Assembly (NCBI GenBank): GCA_022414725.1
Contig: CM039462.1
Coordinates: 7,060,084-7,124,083, forward strand
Direction: 5' to 3'
Source: Microglena sp. YARC
Taxonomy: Eukaryota; Chlorophyta; Chlorophyceae; Chlamydomonadales; Chlamydomonadaceae
DNA length: 64,000 nt
The translations under genes and the position numbers were made by a program. This document shows, piece by piece, positions 1 through 11,129 of this stretch (its first letter is position 1; every line of letters starts with the position of its first letter). Under the pieces are notes generated by a model. That model was not told the origin of the DNA, did no database searches, and saw nothing but the letters and a program-made list of their open reading frames with translations.

Positions 1-180
1 CAACGAACTCTTTTCCTACCTTAAGTTCCGCCAGTCCCATGGTTTATGTCAGGTTATTTTCTACAATATTCCATGTGATGTTGCGGATTTATACTTAATC
101 CTTTCCAGTTCCATGTTTTGTCTGGGTTACTCTAATATTTCCACTGCCCCACTCCATGGGCATGCGGCCTCCCTTCATAA
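1..180 (-). repeat. Remnant units of W-rich NPxKPW repeat
   Basis: On the minus strand this stretch carries two or three degraded copies of the unit found intact at 4068-6615 (CCAGTTCCATG-type blocks, minus strand reading KPWNW and N-P-D). No frame stays open. It is probably the edge of another W-repeat gene lying left of the window. Confidence 0.4.
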
Positions 181-479
181 TTCCCATAGTGTTGTCAAGC
201 AGAAGCCTGCTTGAGACAATAAGTGGTCTTGAGGAGTGGGCACTGGAATTCAGCTGCCTGACTCGTGTGAAGATTCGAGGCGCGCGAAAAAAACACGTGC
301 AGATCTGATGAATGTCGGTTTACAACTCGTATTTTCATGGGCGGCATCATGGGGGACACGTGTCGGCAAACCAGAAGACTTTGCTTGTCATGACAAATAT
401 ATGTCGGGACACACCGGTGGTGGGGATGGGAATTCAGCTGCGGACTCGCAGAACCACGTTCGGATCTGACCTGGTTACA

Positions 480-1830
480 GCTGGCCTGACGCAAAAACGC
501 CGCATCGGTGAAGGTGCACCTGTCACAGGATAGGACATTTACCGCAAATGTTACCTGAAATGTAACCAAAAATGTGTGCGAACGTCGCGATCTTCAGCTG
601 AAACATGATAAGGGTTTAGTCGCGTTATATGGTGCTCGGTGCAGCGAGGAAGCACTACATCTTTTCGCTGGTTACCACTTCAATTCTGGAAATTCGGGAG
701 CTTCCCCAGGATTTCGCGACGAAGTTGCATCGCCTGTTCGCTTAATTGCTCAGAAGTGCTTTGCCTAGCCTCAATCAATCGCGTTGCTTCAACCAACAAA
801 GTTGAAGTTGGTCGGGACTATAGCTTAACAAGGGGATAGTTGTTTTAGCATGCTGCTGCTTGCACTGCCTTCTTGCACTGTCGCCGAGTGTTCGATAGCT
901 TACAGGATGCTATATCGAGTGAGCTTGTCGGATCTAGCTTTACAGGATAGTTGTTAGATGCTGCTGCCTGCACTGCCTTCCTGCACTGCTCTGCGAGTTT
1001 TTGATAGCTTACAGCGATAAGTTATGTTAAGATGTTGCTGCTGCCACTGCCTTCATGCAACTGTCGCGAGTTTCGATAGCTACAGGGATGCCATATCGAG
1101 TTGAGCTGGTCGGATCAGCTTACAGGATTAGTTGTTAGATGCTGCTGCTGACACTGTCGCGAGTTTACATAGCTTACAGACGCACTATATCAGTTGAGCT
1201 GGTCGGGATCTTAGCTTACAGCGACTAGTTTGTTAGAGCTGCTGCTGCACTGCCTTCCTGCACTGTCGCGATGTTCGAAGCTTACAGGGAGATGCCTTAT
1301 ATCGAGTTGAGCTGGTCGCGATCTAGCTTACATGCATAGTTGTTAGATCTGGCTGCTGCACTGCCTTCCTGCCACTGTCGCGAGTGTTCGATAGCTCAGG
1401 CATGCTATATCGAGTTGAGCTGGTCGGATCTAGCTTACAGGATAGTTGTTAGATGCTGCTGCCGCACTGGCCTTCCTGCCCACTGCTCGCCATGCTTCGA
1501 TAGCTTACAGGGATGCATATATCGAGTTGAGCTGCGTCGGATCTAGCCTTACAGGATAGTTGTTAGATGCTGCTTTGCTCTGCTGCTGGCTGCTGCCTGC
1601 TTTGCTGCTTGCACTGCACTGCACTCTTGCCTTCCTGCACTGACTGAATTTATGCTCCATTTTTCGTAACACAGGCAACATGCCAAGTCAACCCAGAATA
1701 CTCAGCGGACTCAATAAGTTTTCTCGAGTGGGAGGAAAGCTGAAAAGCTATAAAGCTGCATCCCTCGAGTGCGTGGTACTTCATTGTTCGAGCCAGCCTT
1801 GGTAGTTGATGACATTCCAAATCTTGCGTG
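480..1830 (+). repeat. Degraded copy A of duplicated promoter/satellite/exon module
   Basis: This matches 33430-34500 (+) and 24690-23090 (-) in order: an upstream block (about 480-770), an array of roughly 107-bp units (880-1650; CTTACAGGATAGTTGTTAGA core), then a conserved acceptor AACACAGG at about 1665-1680 and the start of a coding exon (ATGCC, 1680-1830). That exon resembles the first coding exon of the JmjC gene at 23084-23276. Compared with the clean arrays, copy A carries many scattered single-base indels, so it is either decayed or poorly base-called. No open frame survives. Confidence 0.6.
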
Positions 1831-2049
1831 AAGTTTTATCCCGAGTCCCCAAAGTCCGGACTGTATGTGTTTTGTCTTCTCACTACGCTCGGACACTGCG
1901 TTCCCTGCCCAGCTTGTAATTATGCCCGCTACGTACCCTTGTAAATGTCACCGTTCACCAACTTGCTATATCCATGGCGAACAAACACCATTCGAATCAT
2001 ATGAATTTGTTGTCCTCGTACAGTTCCAATTGATGCCTACAGTCAGAGA

Positions 2050-2750
2050 CAGAATTTTGTGGGAAACCACCTTACCGGTGACCCTTGAACCAATTGATGG
2101 CGTTAGTCAGCTAAAAGGTTTTGCTTATCAAGCGTCCCAATTCCTTCGTTGCTCCTTCATATCCCGGTATTTCAGCATTTAAGCTGGCCCAGAGGATAAA
2201 AACAATTGTAAGCTGCTACCTTTGACCCAGGTGGGTCGTTTGGTGAGCGCCCACATTTTTGCCTCTCCGGAAAGCTTGGGTTTAGGGGGGGGGGGGGCGA
2301 GGGAAAAAACACAGGAATACATATCGGTCGCTTCCAACGTTATTAAGAAAGCAGAAGGAAGGTTTCAGCAGGAGTTCACGTCTAGGTTCCAGGTTTGCCA
2401 ACTATAAGGGGCCACATTGCGATTGCGCTTTTGGGAACCCCCAACTGGTTGTGACAGTTGCAGTTACTTAAGTTGGACCTTGGACGTTAATTTACCACCC
2501 ATGCTTCTGCCTTTCTCAAAAACGGTTTTTAGCCCCCTTTTCTCCTTTGTCTTGACCAGCTACTTTCTTTCTTCTCATGTGATTTTTAAAACCACTTATT
2601 GGCACTTTTCAACATTTTTTCCCTTATTACCCCATTTAATCAACTTTTTAAAATTTTAAAAAGGTGTTCCCACAATCAAATGTCCCTAGGCTGTATTTGA
2701 CTCTGGTTTTTAAAAAAGGGGCTAGTTACGCCATATTAAAAATAAATTTA
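2050..2750 (-). mobile_element. Degraded Fanzor/TnpB-bearing mariner-type element
   Basis: Read on the minus strand this parallels 31370-31870 (+) over its length: terminal block GGTGTTCCCACAATCAAATG near 2665, a coding relic of the TnpB/Fanzor C-terminus (about 2330-2600), and the other end with ACCGGTGACCCTTGAACC near 2075-2095. Homopolymer runs and indels destroy all frames. The segment lies just left of the 1000-N gap, so sequence error may add to real decay. Confidence 0.45.
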
Positions 2751-3067
2751 GCGTACTTTAGTTTAACCCCTTCTTCAACCCGGGTCTTGTGTTAGTGTAA
2801 CCATCCCCACAAAGCTTACTAATTAAAATTTTGTTAAACTTTTGTTGTTGTTTTTTCCCTTACACTGGCCATATTTAACCTGGACCCCACACAACTTTGC
2901 ATTTTCCCCATTTGCAGTGTTTTGATGTTGGCCAATACTGACCCATCTCGATTTCTCATGGGAGCAGACTTCATTGAGGTTTAACATTCAAAGAATCCTT
3001 TGAACGTTCCCAGCAGGCAGCATTTCTTCACACAACCCCTAGAGTTGTTTAGGGTTCATCTCTCTCG

Positions 3068-4067
3068 NNNNNNNNNNNNNNNNNNNNNNNNNNNNNNNNN
3101 NNNNNNNNNNNNNNNNNNNNNNNNNNNNNNNNNNNNNNNNNNNNNNNNNNNNNNNNNNNNNNNNNNNNNNNNNNNNNNNNNNNNNNNNNNNNNNNNNNNN
3201 NNNNNNNNNNNNNNNNNNNNNNNNNNNNNNNNNNNNNNNNNNNNNNNNNNNNNNNNNNNNNNNNNNNNNNNNNNNNNNNNNNNNNNNNNNNNNNNNNNNN
3301 NNNNNNNNNNNNNNNNNNNNNNNNNNNNNNNNNNNNNNNNNNNNNNNNNNNNNNNNNNNNNNNNNNNNNNNNNNNNNNNNNNNNNNNNNNNNNNNNNNNN
3401 NNNNNNNNNNNNNNNNNNNNNNNNNNNNNNNNNNNNNNNNNNNNNNNNNNNNNNNNNNNNNNNNNNNNNNNNNNNNNNNNNNNNNNNNNNNNNNNNNNNN
3501 NNNNNNNNNNNNNNNNNNNNNNNNNNNNNNNNNNNNNNNNNNNNNNNNNNNNNNNNNNNNNNNNNNNNNNNNNNNNNNNNNNNNNNNNNNNNNNNNNNNN
3601 NNNNNNNNNNNNNNNNNNNNNNNNNNNNNNNNNNNNNNNNNNNNNNNNNNNNNNNNNNNNNNNNNNNNNNNNNNNNNNNNNNNNNNNNNNNNNNNNNNNN
3701 NNNNNNNNNNNNNNNNNNNNNNNNNNNNNNNNNNNNNNNNNNNNNNNNNNNNNNNNNNNNNNNNNNNNNNNNNNNNNNNNNNNNNNNNNNNNNNNNNNNN
3801 NNNNNNNNNNNNNNNNNNNNNNNNNNNNNNNNNNNNNNNNNNNNNNNNNNNNNNNNNNNNNNNNNNNNNNNNNNNNNNNNNNNNNNNNNNNNNNNNNNNN
3901 NNNNNNNNNNNNNNNNNNNNNNNNNNNNNNNNNNNNNNNNNNNNNNNNNNNNNNNNNNNNNNNNNNNNNNNNNNNNNNNNNNNNNNNNNNNNNNNNNNNN
4001 NNNNNNNNNNNNNNNNNNNNNNNNNNNNNNNNNNNNNNNNNNNNNNNNNNNNNNNNNNNNNNNNNNN
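3068..4067. other. Assembly gap (1000 N)
   Basis: Exactly 1000 ambiguous bases, a typical scaffolding gap of nominal size. Any open frame crossing it is artificial. Confidence 0.99.
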
Positions 4068-4873
4068 GGTCCGGTTATCGAGACAATGTCCCAGGTGGCT
4101 AACCCCGGGGTTTTACACTCAAATCCACGCCAGTCCCATTGGTTGTCCAGGTACTCCGAGAACAAGTCCACGAGGCTACACTGGGGTTTGTGCTCAACCA
4201 ATACCAATCCATTGGTTTGGTCCGCGGTTACTGGAGACAATGTCCCACGTGGCTACCCGGGATTCGCACTCAATCCACGCCATTCCAGGGCTTGTCCGGG
4301 TACTCGAGACAAATGTTCCCAGGTGATTACCAGTGTTTTGTGCTCAACCAATACCAATCCATTGGTTTGTCCGGGTTACTCGGAGACCAAATTTCCATGT
4401 GTCACCCCGGGTTTACACTCAATCCACACCAGTTCCACGCTTGTCCGGGTTACTCGACACGATGTCCAAGAGTCTTACACTCGATTTAAGCTCAATCCAC
4501 CACCAGTCCCATGGGTTATGTCCCAGTTAACTCGAGACAATGTCACACGAGCTACACTGGGGGTTTGTCTCAACCAATACCAATCCCAATGTTTGTCCGG
4601 GTTACTGGAGACAATATCCCACGTAGCTTAACCCTGGGATTTCGCACTCAATAAAATGCCAGTCCCATGGGTCCGGGTTACTCAGACACAACGTCCCACG
4701 TGACGACAATTGGTTTAAGCACAATTTACGCCAATCCCACGTTTGTCTGGGTTACTCGACACGACGTCCAGTGTCAGGTATGGATTACTCACTCAAAGTG
4801 ACCCCAATCCCATTTGCATTCTCCGGAATTTACTCGATCCAGTATGTGACTTCTTAACTTTCTGCGTCAGCAT
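4068..4873 (-). pseudogene. W-rich NPxKPW repeat protein, copy W1 (partial)
   Basis: The minus strand encodes repeated units that read roughly NPxKPWxW followed by ATWDIV, each 75-80 bp, but the frame breaks every one or two units. The likely start is the ATG at 4873, because the paralogous start at 6615 is followed by a peptide beginning MLNAEIKSS. The downstream end runs into the N gap. Proteins built of NPNITWDII..NPDKPWDW units are common in giant viruses of the Mimivirus group and relatives; their function is unknown. W1 and W2 share leader and upstream DNA, so they arose by tandem duplication. Frame breaks may be sequencing error, since the gap is adjacent. Confidence 0.55.
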
Positions 4874-5340
4874 TATTGTGTGCGAATTAAATAAAGGGGA
4901 CCATTCGTTTATGTTGTTGTAGACCATCAACACAAGCCGCATCAGTAAAACTGCAGGCTCGAGCCATGATCTTATACGAGTACATCACGGACACCGGGAA
5001 AAAGTTGGATGCGAAGGAATATTTTTGTTGGGCGGAACAGTGTGGCGACATCTGTATCTGTATTGAAATACTGTATCTGTAATCTGGGTAAGCTAGTACC
5101 GCCCAATATAAATATGCTAACTAGCCCAAGTTACGGATTTGTGGGACGCCCTACTGTTCGACCATTTCAACCCCATTGCATTTACTTCACCTACGAGTTT
5201 TACTGAATCTTCCAAAGAGTCGGTGTCGGCAAAACAACATAACTCCGGGTTTGTATTCACGTGTCTCCATTGTTTCCTGAATATCTCTGCGGCTCTGCGT
5301 CTTCGCCACTAAACGTACGCCTCGACGGATACCAACTGTT
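4874..5340. other. Intergenic region upstream of W1
   Basis: The first 130 bp (4874-5003) match the region upstream of W2 (6616-6785), including the ATCTTAT..GAGTACATCACGGACAC block. The remainder is non-repetitive and I see no supportable gene. Confidence 0.4.
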
Positions 5341-6615
5341 GCGGTTTCTACTCAATAAATGCCGTCCATTGTTTGTCCGGGTTACTGGAGACATTGTCCC
5401 ATTGGGCCTACCTGGGATTCGCACTAACCAATACCAATTCCATTGGTTTGTCCGGGTTACTCGATACAATGTCCCACGTGGCTACCCGTGTTTACACTCG
5501 AATCCCACGCCATCCCATGGGTTTGTCCGGCGTTACTTCAAAGGACATTGTCCCAGGTTGCTACCCTGGGTTTGTATGCTCAATTCATACCAGTTCCATG
5601 GTTTGTCCCGGTTTCCTGTAGATAAATGTCCCCACGTGGCTACCCCGGGTTTAACTCAACCATTCTTCCCATGGTTTGTCGGTTACTTCGGAGACAATGT
5701 CCCAGTGGCTATCCCGGGTTTAAAACTCAAATCCACGCCAGTCCCATGGTTTGTCCGGGTTACTCGAGACAATGTCCCACGAAGGCTACCCTGGGGTTTG
5801 TGTTAACCAATACCAATGCCCATGGTTTGTCCGGGTTACTGAACAATGTCCCAGATGGCTACTCCCGGGGTTTACACTCAATCCACGCCAGTCCCATGGT
5901 TTGTCCGGGTTACTCGTGACCAATGTCCCATGTGGCTACACTGGGTTGTGCTTCAACCAATACCAATCCCATGTTTGTCCGGTTTATCGAGACAATGTCC
6001 CAGGTGGCTTTACACTGGGGTTTACCATCAAATCCAATCCAAGTTCCAGGGCTTGTCCGGGTATGGAGACAATGGTCCCAGGTGGCTACACTGCGGTTCT
6101 GCTCAACCAATACCAATCCCATGGTTTGTCCGGGTTCTTTGAACAATGTCCCAGATGAATACCCCGGGTTGAAACTAAATCCATTCCAGTTCCACGGCTT
6201 GTCCGGGTTTACTCGAGACAAATGCCCGGGTTGGCTACCCTGGGATTCGAACTCCAATCCATTTCCAGTTCCACGGCTTGTCCGGTCCTAGACACCGATG
6301 TCCAGGTGGCTACATGGGGTTGTGCTCAATTCATGCCAAATCCCATGGTTGTGGGTTACTCCGAACAATGTTCCAGTGGCTACCATGGATTCCCACTCAA
6401 TCCACGCAGTCCCATGTTTGTCCGGGTTACTCGATACAATGTCCCACAGGCTACCCTGGGGTCTGCTTACCATGCCAGTCCCATTGGTTTCTGGTTACTC
6501 CGACACGACGTTCCCATGTCAGGTATGGGTTATCACTCAATTATCCCAATCCCATTGCATTCTCCGGATTTGACTCGATCCAGTATGTAGAACTCTTAAT
6601 TTCGGCGTTGAGCAT
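5341..6615 (-). pseudogene. W-rich NPxKPW repeat protein, copy W2
   Basis: About sixteen tandem units of 75-80 bp on the minus strand encode the motif NPxKPWxW / ATWDIVS. The probable start is the ATG at 6615, giving a leader that begins MLNAEIKSSTYW and passes straight into an ESNPE motif, as expected of this repeat family. Single-base insertions and deletions switch the frame repeatedly, so no long ORF remains. Either the gene has decayed or the base calls are poor here. Downstream (5000-5340) there is no clear continuation. The family is known from giant viruses; the cellular role is unknown. Confidence 0.6.
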
Positions 6616-6784
6616 TATTTGTGCAATTAAATTAAATGGGACCATTCGTTATGTTGTTGTAGCCCATCAACAACAAGCCGCATCAGTAAAACTCAGGCTG
6701 CGAGCCACGATCTTATTACAAGTACATCACGGACACCCGAATTTATGATCTTATTACAAGTACATCACGGACACTGAAAGTTGG

Positions 6785-6838
6785 ATGAAAAGTTAGAAAT
6801 TACAAAAAATCGGCCGGGAGCAGGAACGCCCATTAAGA
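6785..6838 (+). mobile_element. GGGCG-MITE right-end fragment
   Basis: The string AAAAAATCGGCCGGGAG and following GCAGGAACGCCCATT match the right terminal inverted repeat of the 156-167 bp elements at 11270, 22650 and 41389. The left end is missing. Confidence 0.7.
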
Positions 6839-7003
6839 TGTCGCCAGTACTCGACTCGACACAAGATGCCGCCGTCCTTGATGAGATGGTCGCCGTTCAC
6901 CTCTTAAGAAGTTTCTAAAAGAAATGAAACGTAATACCGACAACTGATAATCAATACAATATCTCTCCTCTCCCCCCTCGTTCCTTCAACTTTCCCGTCA
7001 ACC

Positions 7004-7430
7004 ATGTCTACAACTATGCGCGAGATCCGCTGCATTCATCGATACCACCCGTATCTTTGACATTCTCCTAAGACTACCGAAAGAGGATATCCCAAGAGAG
7101 CCCCGTCGCCTCAATTGAAGGACACCTGTAAACGCGATCATTTCCTGATCTGCGTTCCTGCGTGCCTCGCCGCACTCTGTCGGCGCAATGAAGAGGGCAC
7201 ACGCAGAGGTTTCTCGTCTTTCTTTAAATGGGAGAAAGCGCCTCTGCAGGCCGTACTTTACCATGTGATCTCTGATGTGGTCGATGCTGTTGATGGTTGT
7301 GATCCTGCTGCTGATGCTTTGCTGTTGTTTCCTAGAACTTCTGAAAAACTTGTTCATGCTGCTTCTGCTTTGTATTTTGGTTTGACTGATGCTTTTGCTT
7401 TTGTGCCAAGGTATTGATCTCTCTCTAAGA
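7004..7430 (+). pseudogene. Frameshifted paralog of the gene at 45987-46921
   Basis: Starting at an ATGTCTACAAC like the one at 45987, the sequence regains similarity at LKDTCKRDHF..CVPACLAALC (7112-7190), aligning with LKDMCNKIIS..LVPACLADPVC in the gene at 45987. It then diverges into a hydrophobic A/L/V-rich tail up to 7416. Frame changes between 7030 and 7110 break the N-terminus. The function of this family is unknown. A third fragment, of the C-terminus only, lies at 17585-17719. This copy is probably non-functional. Confidence 0.5.
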
Positions 7431-7499
7431 TCGACAACCTGGGCCTTTGAGATTCGCTCAATTGACTCGGCTGCCAGCAGTAGATCTGCCACCCCTAAA

Positions 7500-7690
7500 T
7501 TCATTGACAAGTGGAAAAACTAAGTCCCCCTTTACGGAGTTTTATTTTTCTTGCTAAAAACCAATGATTTTGTGGACACCCTACCGGTGACCACTTGAAC
7601 CCAATGGGTAGATCAGCTAAAGGCGAGTACATATTTTTGCCCTCATCTCTGTATTTCGGCATTTAACTGGCCCAAAGGATAACAAGGCAA
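7500..7690. mobile_element. Composite of transposon fragments
   Basis: The left part (AACTAAGTCCC to ACCAATGA) matches the left half of the CAGTC-MITE copies at 49740 and 11150. At about 7570 it joins GTGGACACCCTACCGGTGA, the end of the Fanzor/mariner element also seen at 31860 and 2090. One element appears to have landed in the other. Confidence 0.5.
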
Positions 7691-7729
7691 GTCTTCTTCA
7701 GCTCATTTTGAGATGGATTTCGCAGAATC

Positions 7730-8613
7730 ATGACAGAACCGAAGATAAGAACCGGAAGAAACAAAAAAATAACTTTTACCAGTATCTTTAAAAAAAATGA
7801 ACCACGTAGGGAACAAACGACACTCGAGTGTTGGCGGAACCTCAAGTTCAACGATGTGTTCAAAAGAGTCTCAAGTACTCGTTTGTCAGGACGCACCGAT
7901 CTACGACCCATGACGTTCACCATCGCAAAGAGGAAAACGAAAGATCACGACCAAAACTCATGAGTGATACGGAAACGAGACGACAACGTTGCCAATGGCG
8001 GAGACATCATCATCTGCCGGAAAGTACAACGAACAGTACTGTCTTCACCTTCACAAAGATTTTGAACCATTACGACATCGTCGACGCCACATCTCACGGT
8101 ACGGAACGTCTCACGACAGCGCGGCGCTCTACACCATCCAAATTACAGCGCACACGTTCAACTTCGCCTTGGGGAGAAAGCATGACGGTCCACCCAGGAG
8201 ACTATCGTCGTAACAGGAAAGGAGAAGACGGTCTACAGGGTCGAAAAAGAACACCTTTCGAAGAGACGTACGACATTCAAGTAATCTCGTTGCCAATTGT
8301 AAAACACTTCAAACGTCATCATTCCCACAGGTGATACAAGGGAATTATTTATCTACCGGTACAAGAAATTTCTCGTCGTCTTCGCCCCAGAACGCTTCCG
8401 CATTTCGTGGAAAAAGTGAATAACGTGTTATCTTTCGGACCACACTTGACAACGCCGGTTCTTGAACGTTTCCTGTATTTCTGCATGAATTCTCAAAAGG
8501 TCCAGCTTGAAATGGCACTAGGATTGATTTCAAAAAATGTCCCAAACACCGAATTACTCACATTTCGATTACACACCGGTTGTCGACGACTTGTCGTCGT
8601 TTATGATCTTTAG
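7730..8613 (+). pseudogene. Unrecognised disrupted coding region
   Basis: Codon-like sequence is spread over several overlapping frames: 7828-8334, which is rich in R, H and T; a short frame around 8335-8405 reading ELFIYRYKKFLVVFAP; and 8407-8613, reading LERFLYFCMNSQKVQLEM. The switches suggest one gene broken by indels. I recognise no family. The region lies within the error-prone left part of the window. Confidence 0.25.
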
Positions 8614-8639
8614 CATAAGGGATGACTCTCTCTAGGCCA

Positions 8640-9131
8640 CTGCGATGCTCTAGTATTGACAGTTCGGCGGCGAGTTTGGTGATGCCCGAAAACCGTGTCT
8701 CTTATACTAATCGAGTGCTGTCTAGCGTGACGTACATACGGTAGCCGAAGCACCCAACCATTCCCCCCCATTATTGTACACACGCATGATCTCCTTTTGC
8801 GTTTCCGAAGATAGACGCCCCATCGTCTGGGGCCAAAAATGGTGGGGCCTCCTCGTGTCTGAAGTTGCTCGAAAAGTGCCACAGAACCTGACCGGGGGTG
8901 TGTAAGGCCAATAGACTCAGGTAATAGTTGGTTCAGGAACATTAGCGTTCCGTGAATGACCAGCGCCGTCTCGAACAAGCGCTTTAGTAACATGTAGTAC
9001 AACGGAATGATCTCACCAGCCCCCTTCCTGCAAGTCCATTCAATCACGGTAAGATGAGTATCGTCCCTTCGATGGGATGCGCTGCGCGCATTGTCCGGGT
9101 CCGAGTGGTCGTCTACGATGACCACCGGCAT
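8640..9131 (-). pseudogene. Glycosyltransferase-like gene fragment, frameshifted
   Basis: From the ATG at 9131 the minus strand reads MPVVIVDDHSDPDN, then KGAGEIIPLYYMLLKRLFE and TALVIHGTLMF. It resembles an algal/giant-virus family with V.IVDD.S, G.GE.LP.YY and A.IIHDS.F blocks, thought to be glycosyltransferase-like. Near 8760 a different frame gives MVGCFGYRM, matching the family's expected W.GCFG.M block, so at least one indel separates the two halves. The usual N- and C-terminal parts are missing. Family assignment is from memory of motif order only; activity is unlikely. Confidence 0.4.
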
Positions 9132-9164
9132 GGTCGGTGCACCGCTCGGATGCGGTGCACGCAC

Positions 9165-9625
9165 TTGTTGCCAAATACCACATGTGCACCGGTTTTTTCA
9201 TGCATCGCAGATTATCACGATGCCATCCACACTCTATGAATCATCATTTACAGTAATACCGGTACATCTTTTTAAGCATTTTGGATCACCGGAAATGGTG
9301 TTTTACTGTCTCCTTCCTACTACAGTCGGTGAACAGGCCCCTCGAAATCTTGTATCGAAGCAAATGTCATGGTAGGTTTGAACTCATGGAGAAGATGACT
9401 AAGAGTGACAAAAACGCAGTCTGCTGCGAAGACCACGGTGTTCCAACACGCGCATCAAAAAACGAGTGTAAACATTCAGAACCACGCGATACAGATACAC
9501 GCGAATCTATCCGTCGAACTGCGACATATACAATGCGCCGAACAAACCAGAATCAACCCCCTTGTACAGACAGTTTCGGATAAGATCCGCATTATGTTTT
9601 GTGAACCATAAAACCCTAATTCTCA
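9165..9625. other. Intergenic region, no supported gene
   Basis: Short overlapping frames only, without recognisable motifs. The 3' end has AAACCCTAAT at 9611-9620, directly before the start of the LRR relic at 9626. Confidence 0.3.
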
Positions 9626-10600
9626 ATGAGTTTCTCTGCCGACTACATACCTGAAGATGTCCTGGAGATCATTCTCCACAATGCGATTAAATCGCAGGAA
9701 ATTTGCTGGCAATTGCCTACTTCTTCAAAGAAGTGGTGCTCGTTTGCAAAACGTGAGCTACGTCGCACCCCGGTGTGTCCACGAGTTGGATATCTCGGAA
9801 ACCGGAGTAAGCGACCTCAGAACTCTGCCCGGACTAACCGCTCTTAACGGCCCTTAACGTCTCTTTCAACAGAGTGGTAAGACCTGACAACGCTGTCCGG
9901 ACTAACCGCTCTTCAAGAGCCTTAACGTCGCTCGCACCAGAGTGGTAGACCTGACACCGCTGTCCGCGGACTAACCGCTCTTACGGGCCTTGACGTCTCT
10001 TCCAACAGAGTGGTAGATCTGACACCGCTTTCCGGACTTACCGCTCTCACGGACGTTGACGTCTCTTCCAACATAGTGGTAGACCTGACACCACTGTCCG
10101 GACTAACCGCTCTCAAGGGCCTTAACGTCTCTTTCAACAGAGTGGTAGACCTGACACCGCTGTCCGGACTAAACCGCTCTCAAGAGCCTTAAACGTCGCT
10201 CGCACCAGAGTGGGTAGACCTGACACCGCTGTCCGGACTTACCGCTCTCAAGAGCCTTAACGTCTTTTCCAACATAGTGGTAGACCTGACACCGCTGTCC
10301 GAACTAACCGCTATCAAGGGTCTTAACGTCTCTTGGCAACACCGTGGTAGACCTGACACCGCTGTCCGGACTAACCGCTCTCACGACATTGACGTCTCTT
10401 TGCAAACACCGTGGTAGACCTGACACCGCTGTCCGGACTAACCGCTCTCAAGAGCCTTAACGTCGCTCGCACCAGAGTGGTAGACCTGACACCTCTGTCC
10501 GGACTAACCTCTCTCAAGATAAAGTCTCTTCCAACAGCTTGGTAGACCTGTCACCTCTGTCCGGACTAACCGCTATCAATAGCCTTAAAGTCAACATACA
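9626..10600 (+). pseudogene. F-box/leucine-rich repeat protein, copy A (broken)
   Basis: The ATG at 9626 begins MSFSADYIPEDVLEIILHNA, the same F-box-like N-terminus as in the proteins at 15452 and 17474 (MSSFDEINEDVLEIILSNA). A frameshift near 9715 is followed by about twelve 69-bp units encoding VVDLTPLSGLTAL and N/S-containing connectors, i.e. 23-residue LRRs of the bacterial/internalin-like spacing common in NCLDV genomes. Several single-base insertions (for example near 9860, 9965 and 10170) stop every frame. F-box plus LRR suggests a substrate adaptor for a cullin ubiquitin ligase in a working copy; this one is probably dead or mis-sequenced. It ends in a CAGTC-MITE. Confidence 0.7.
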
Positions 10601-10603
10601 ATA

Positions 10604-10750
10604 CAGTTGACGGAAAAAAAAAAAAAACTACTTAAATGAAACCGCTTCGTGTACGGCACACCTTGCGGTGTAACCTAATGTTGTCGCGACCACCGGAGGG
10701 GACCGAGTGGTGTCTACAACAATACGAGTTTTTATTCATCAACAGAGCTG
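10604..10750 (+). mobile_element. CAGTC-MITE (mariner-type), end copy
   Basis: Starts CAGTTGACGGAA and continues AAATGAAACCGCTTCGTG, then the internal palindrome ACCTTGCGGTGT and CCACCGGAGG..GAGTGGTG. Related copies lie at 16117, 23584 (-), 27638, 39494, 45405 (-), 50932 and 54373. The TA-anchored CAGTC terminus is typical of Tc1/mariner derivatives. Confidence 0.7.
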
Positions 10751-10755
10751 CTGTG

Positions 10756-11094
10756 TAAAAAAATATTGACGGGGTGACTGAGGACCAATTTCTTATGGAT
10801 ACTGGCATTGTCCATAATATTGACGGGGTGACTGAGGACCAATTTCTTAATGGATACTGGCATTGTCCATTATTATTGCACAAACTCAATGATTCAATAA
10901 ATGTAAACGAAGTCCGTCTTCTTCCACAGATCCTTTCTTCACAACGAACTCTTTTCCTACCATCTGAAAAAACTGCCATCAACAAAAATGTGGTGTACCC
11001 ACCCACCAGTAGTTTTAAAGATAACAGGTTTTCCTACAGGGGAATACCCATAATGTGGCTTGAGACGCTCACTAAACCCCACATCGTCAACTGA
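10756..11094 (+). CDS. Unrecognised small protein with a tandem 51-bp duplication
   Basis: An open frame ends at 11094 and encodes a mixed, protein-like sequence (about 106 residues from 10774). A segment of about 51 bp encoding DGVTEDQFL..GIVHNI/GYWHC is duplicated head to tail at 10766-10868. The frame runs directly out of the preceding MITE, so the true start is unclear and the gene may be the 3' part of something larger. The 20-mer at 10940-10959 also opens this window at position 1. No family recognised. Confidence 0.3.
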
Positions 11095-11129
11095 TACTAA
11101 AATTTTTCCCAGCATTGATTGTCTCCTTC

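Noticed and set aside
3000..4631. Long open frames on both strands across 3000-4631
   Set aside because: They consist mainly of 1000 N; the flanking parts are W-repeat sequence on the wrong strand.
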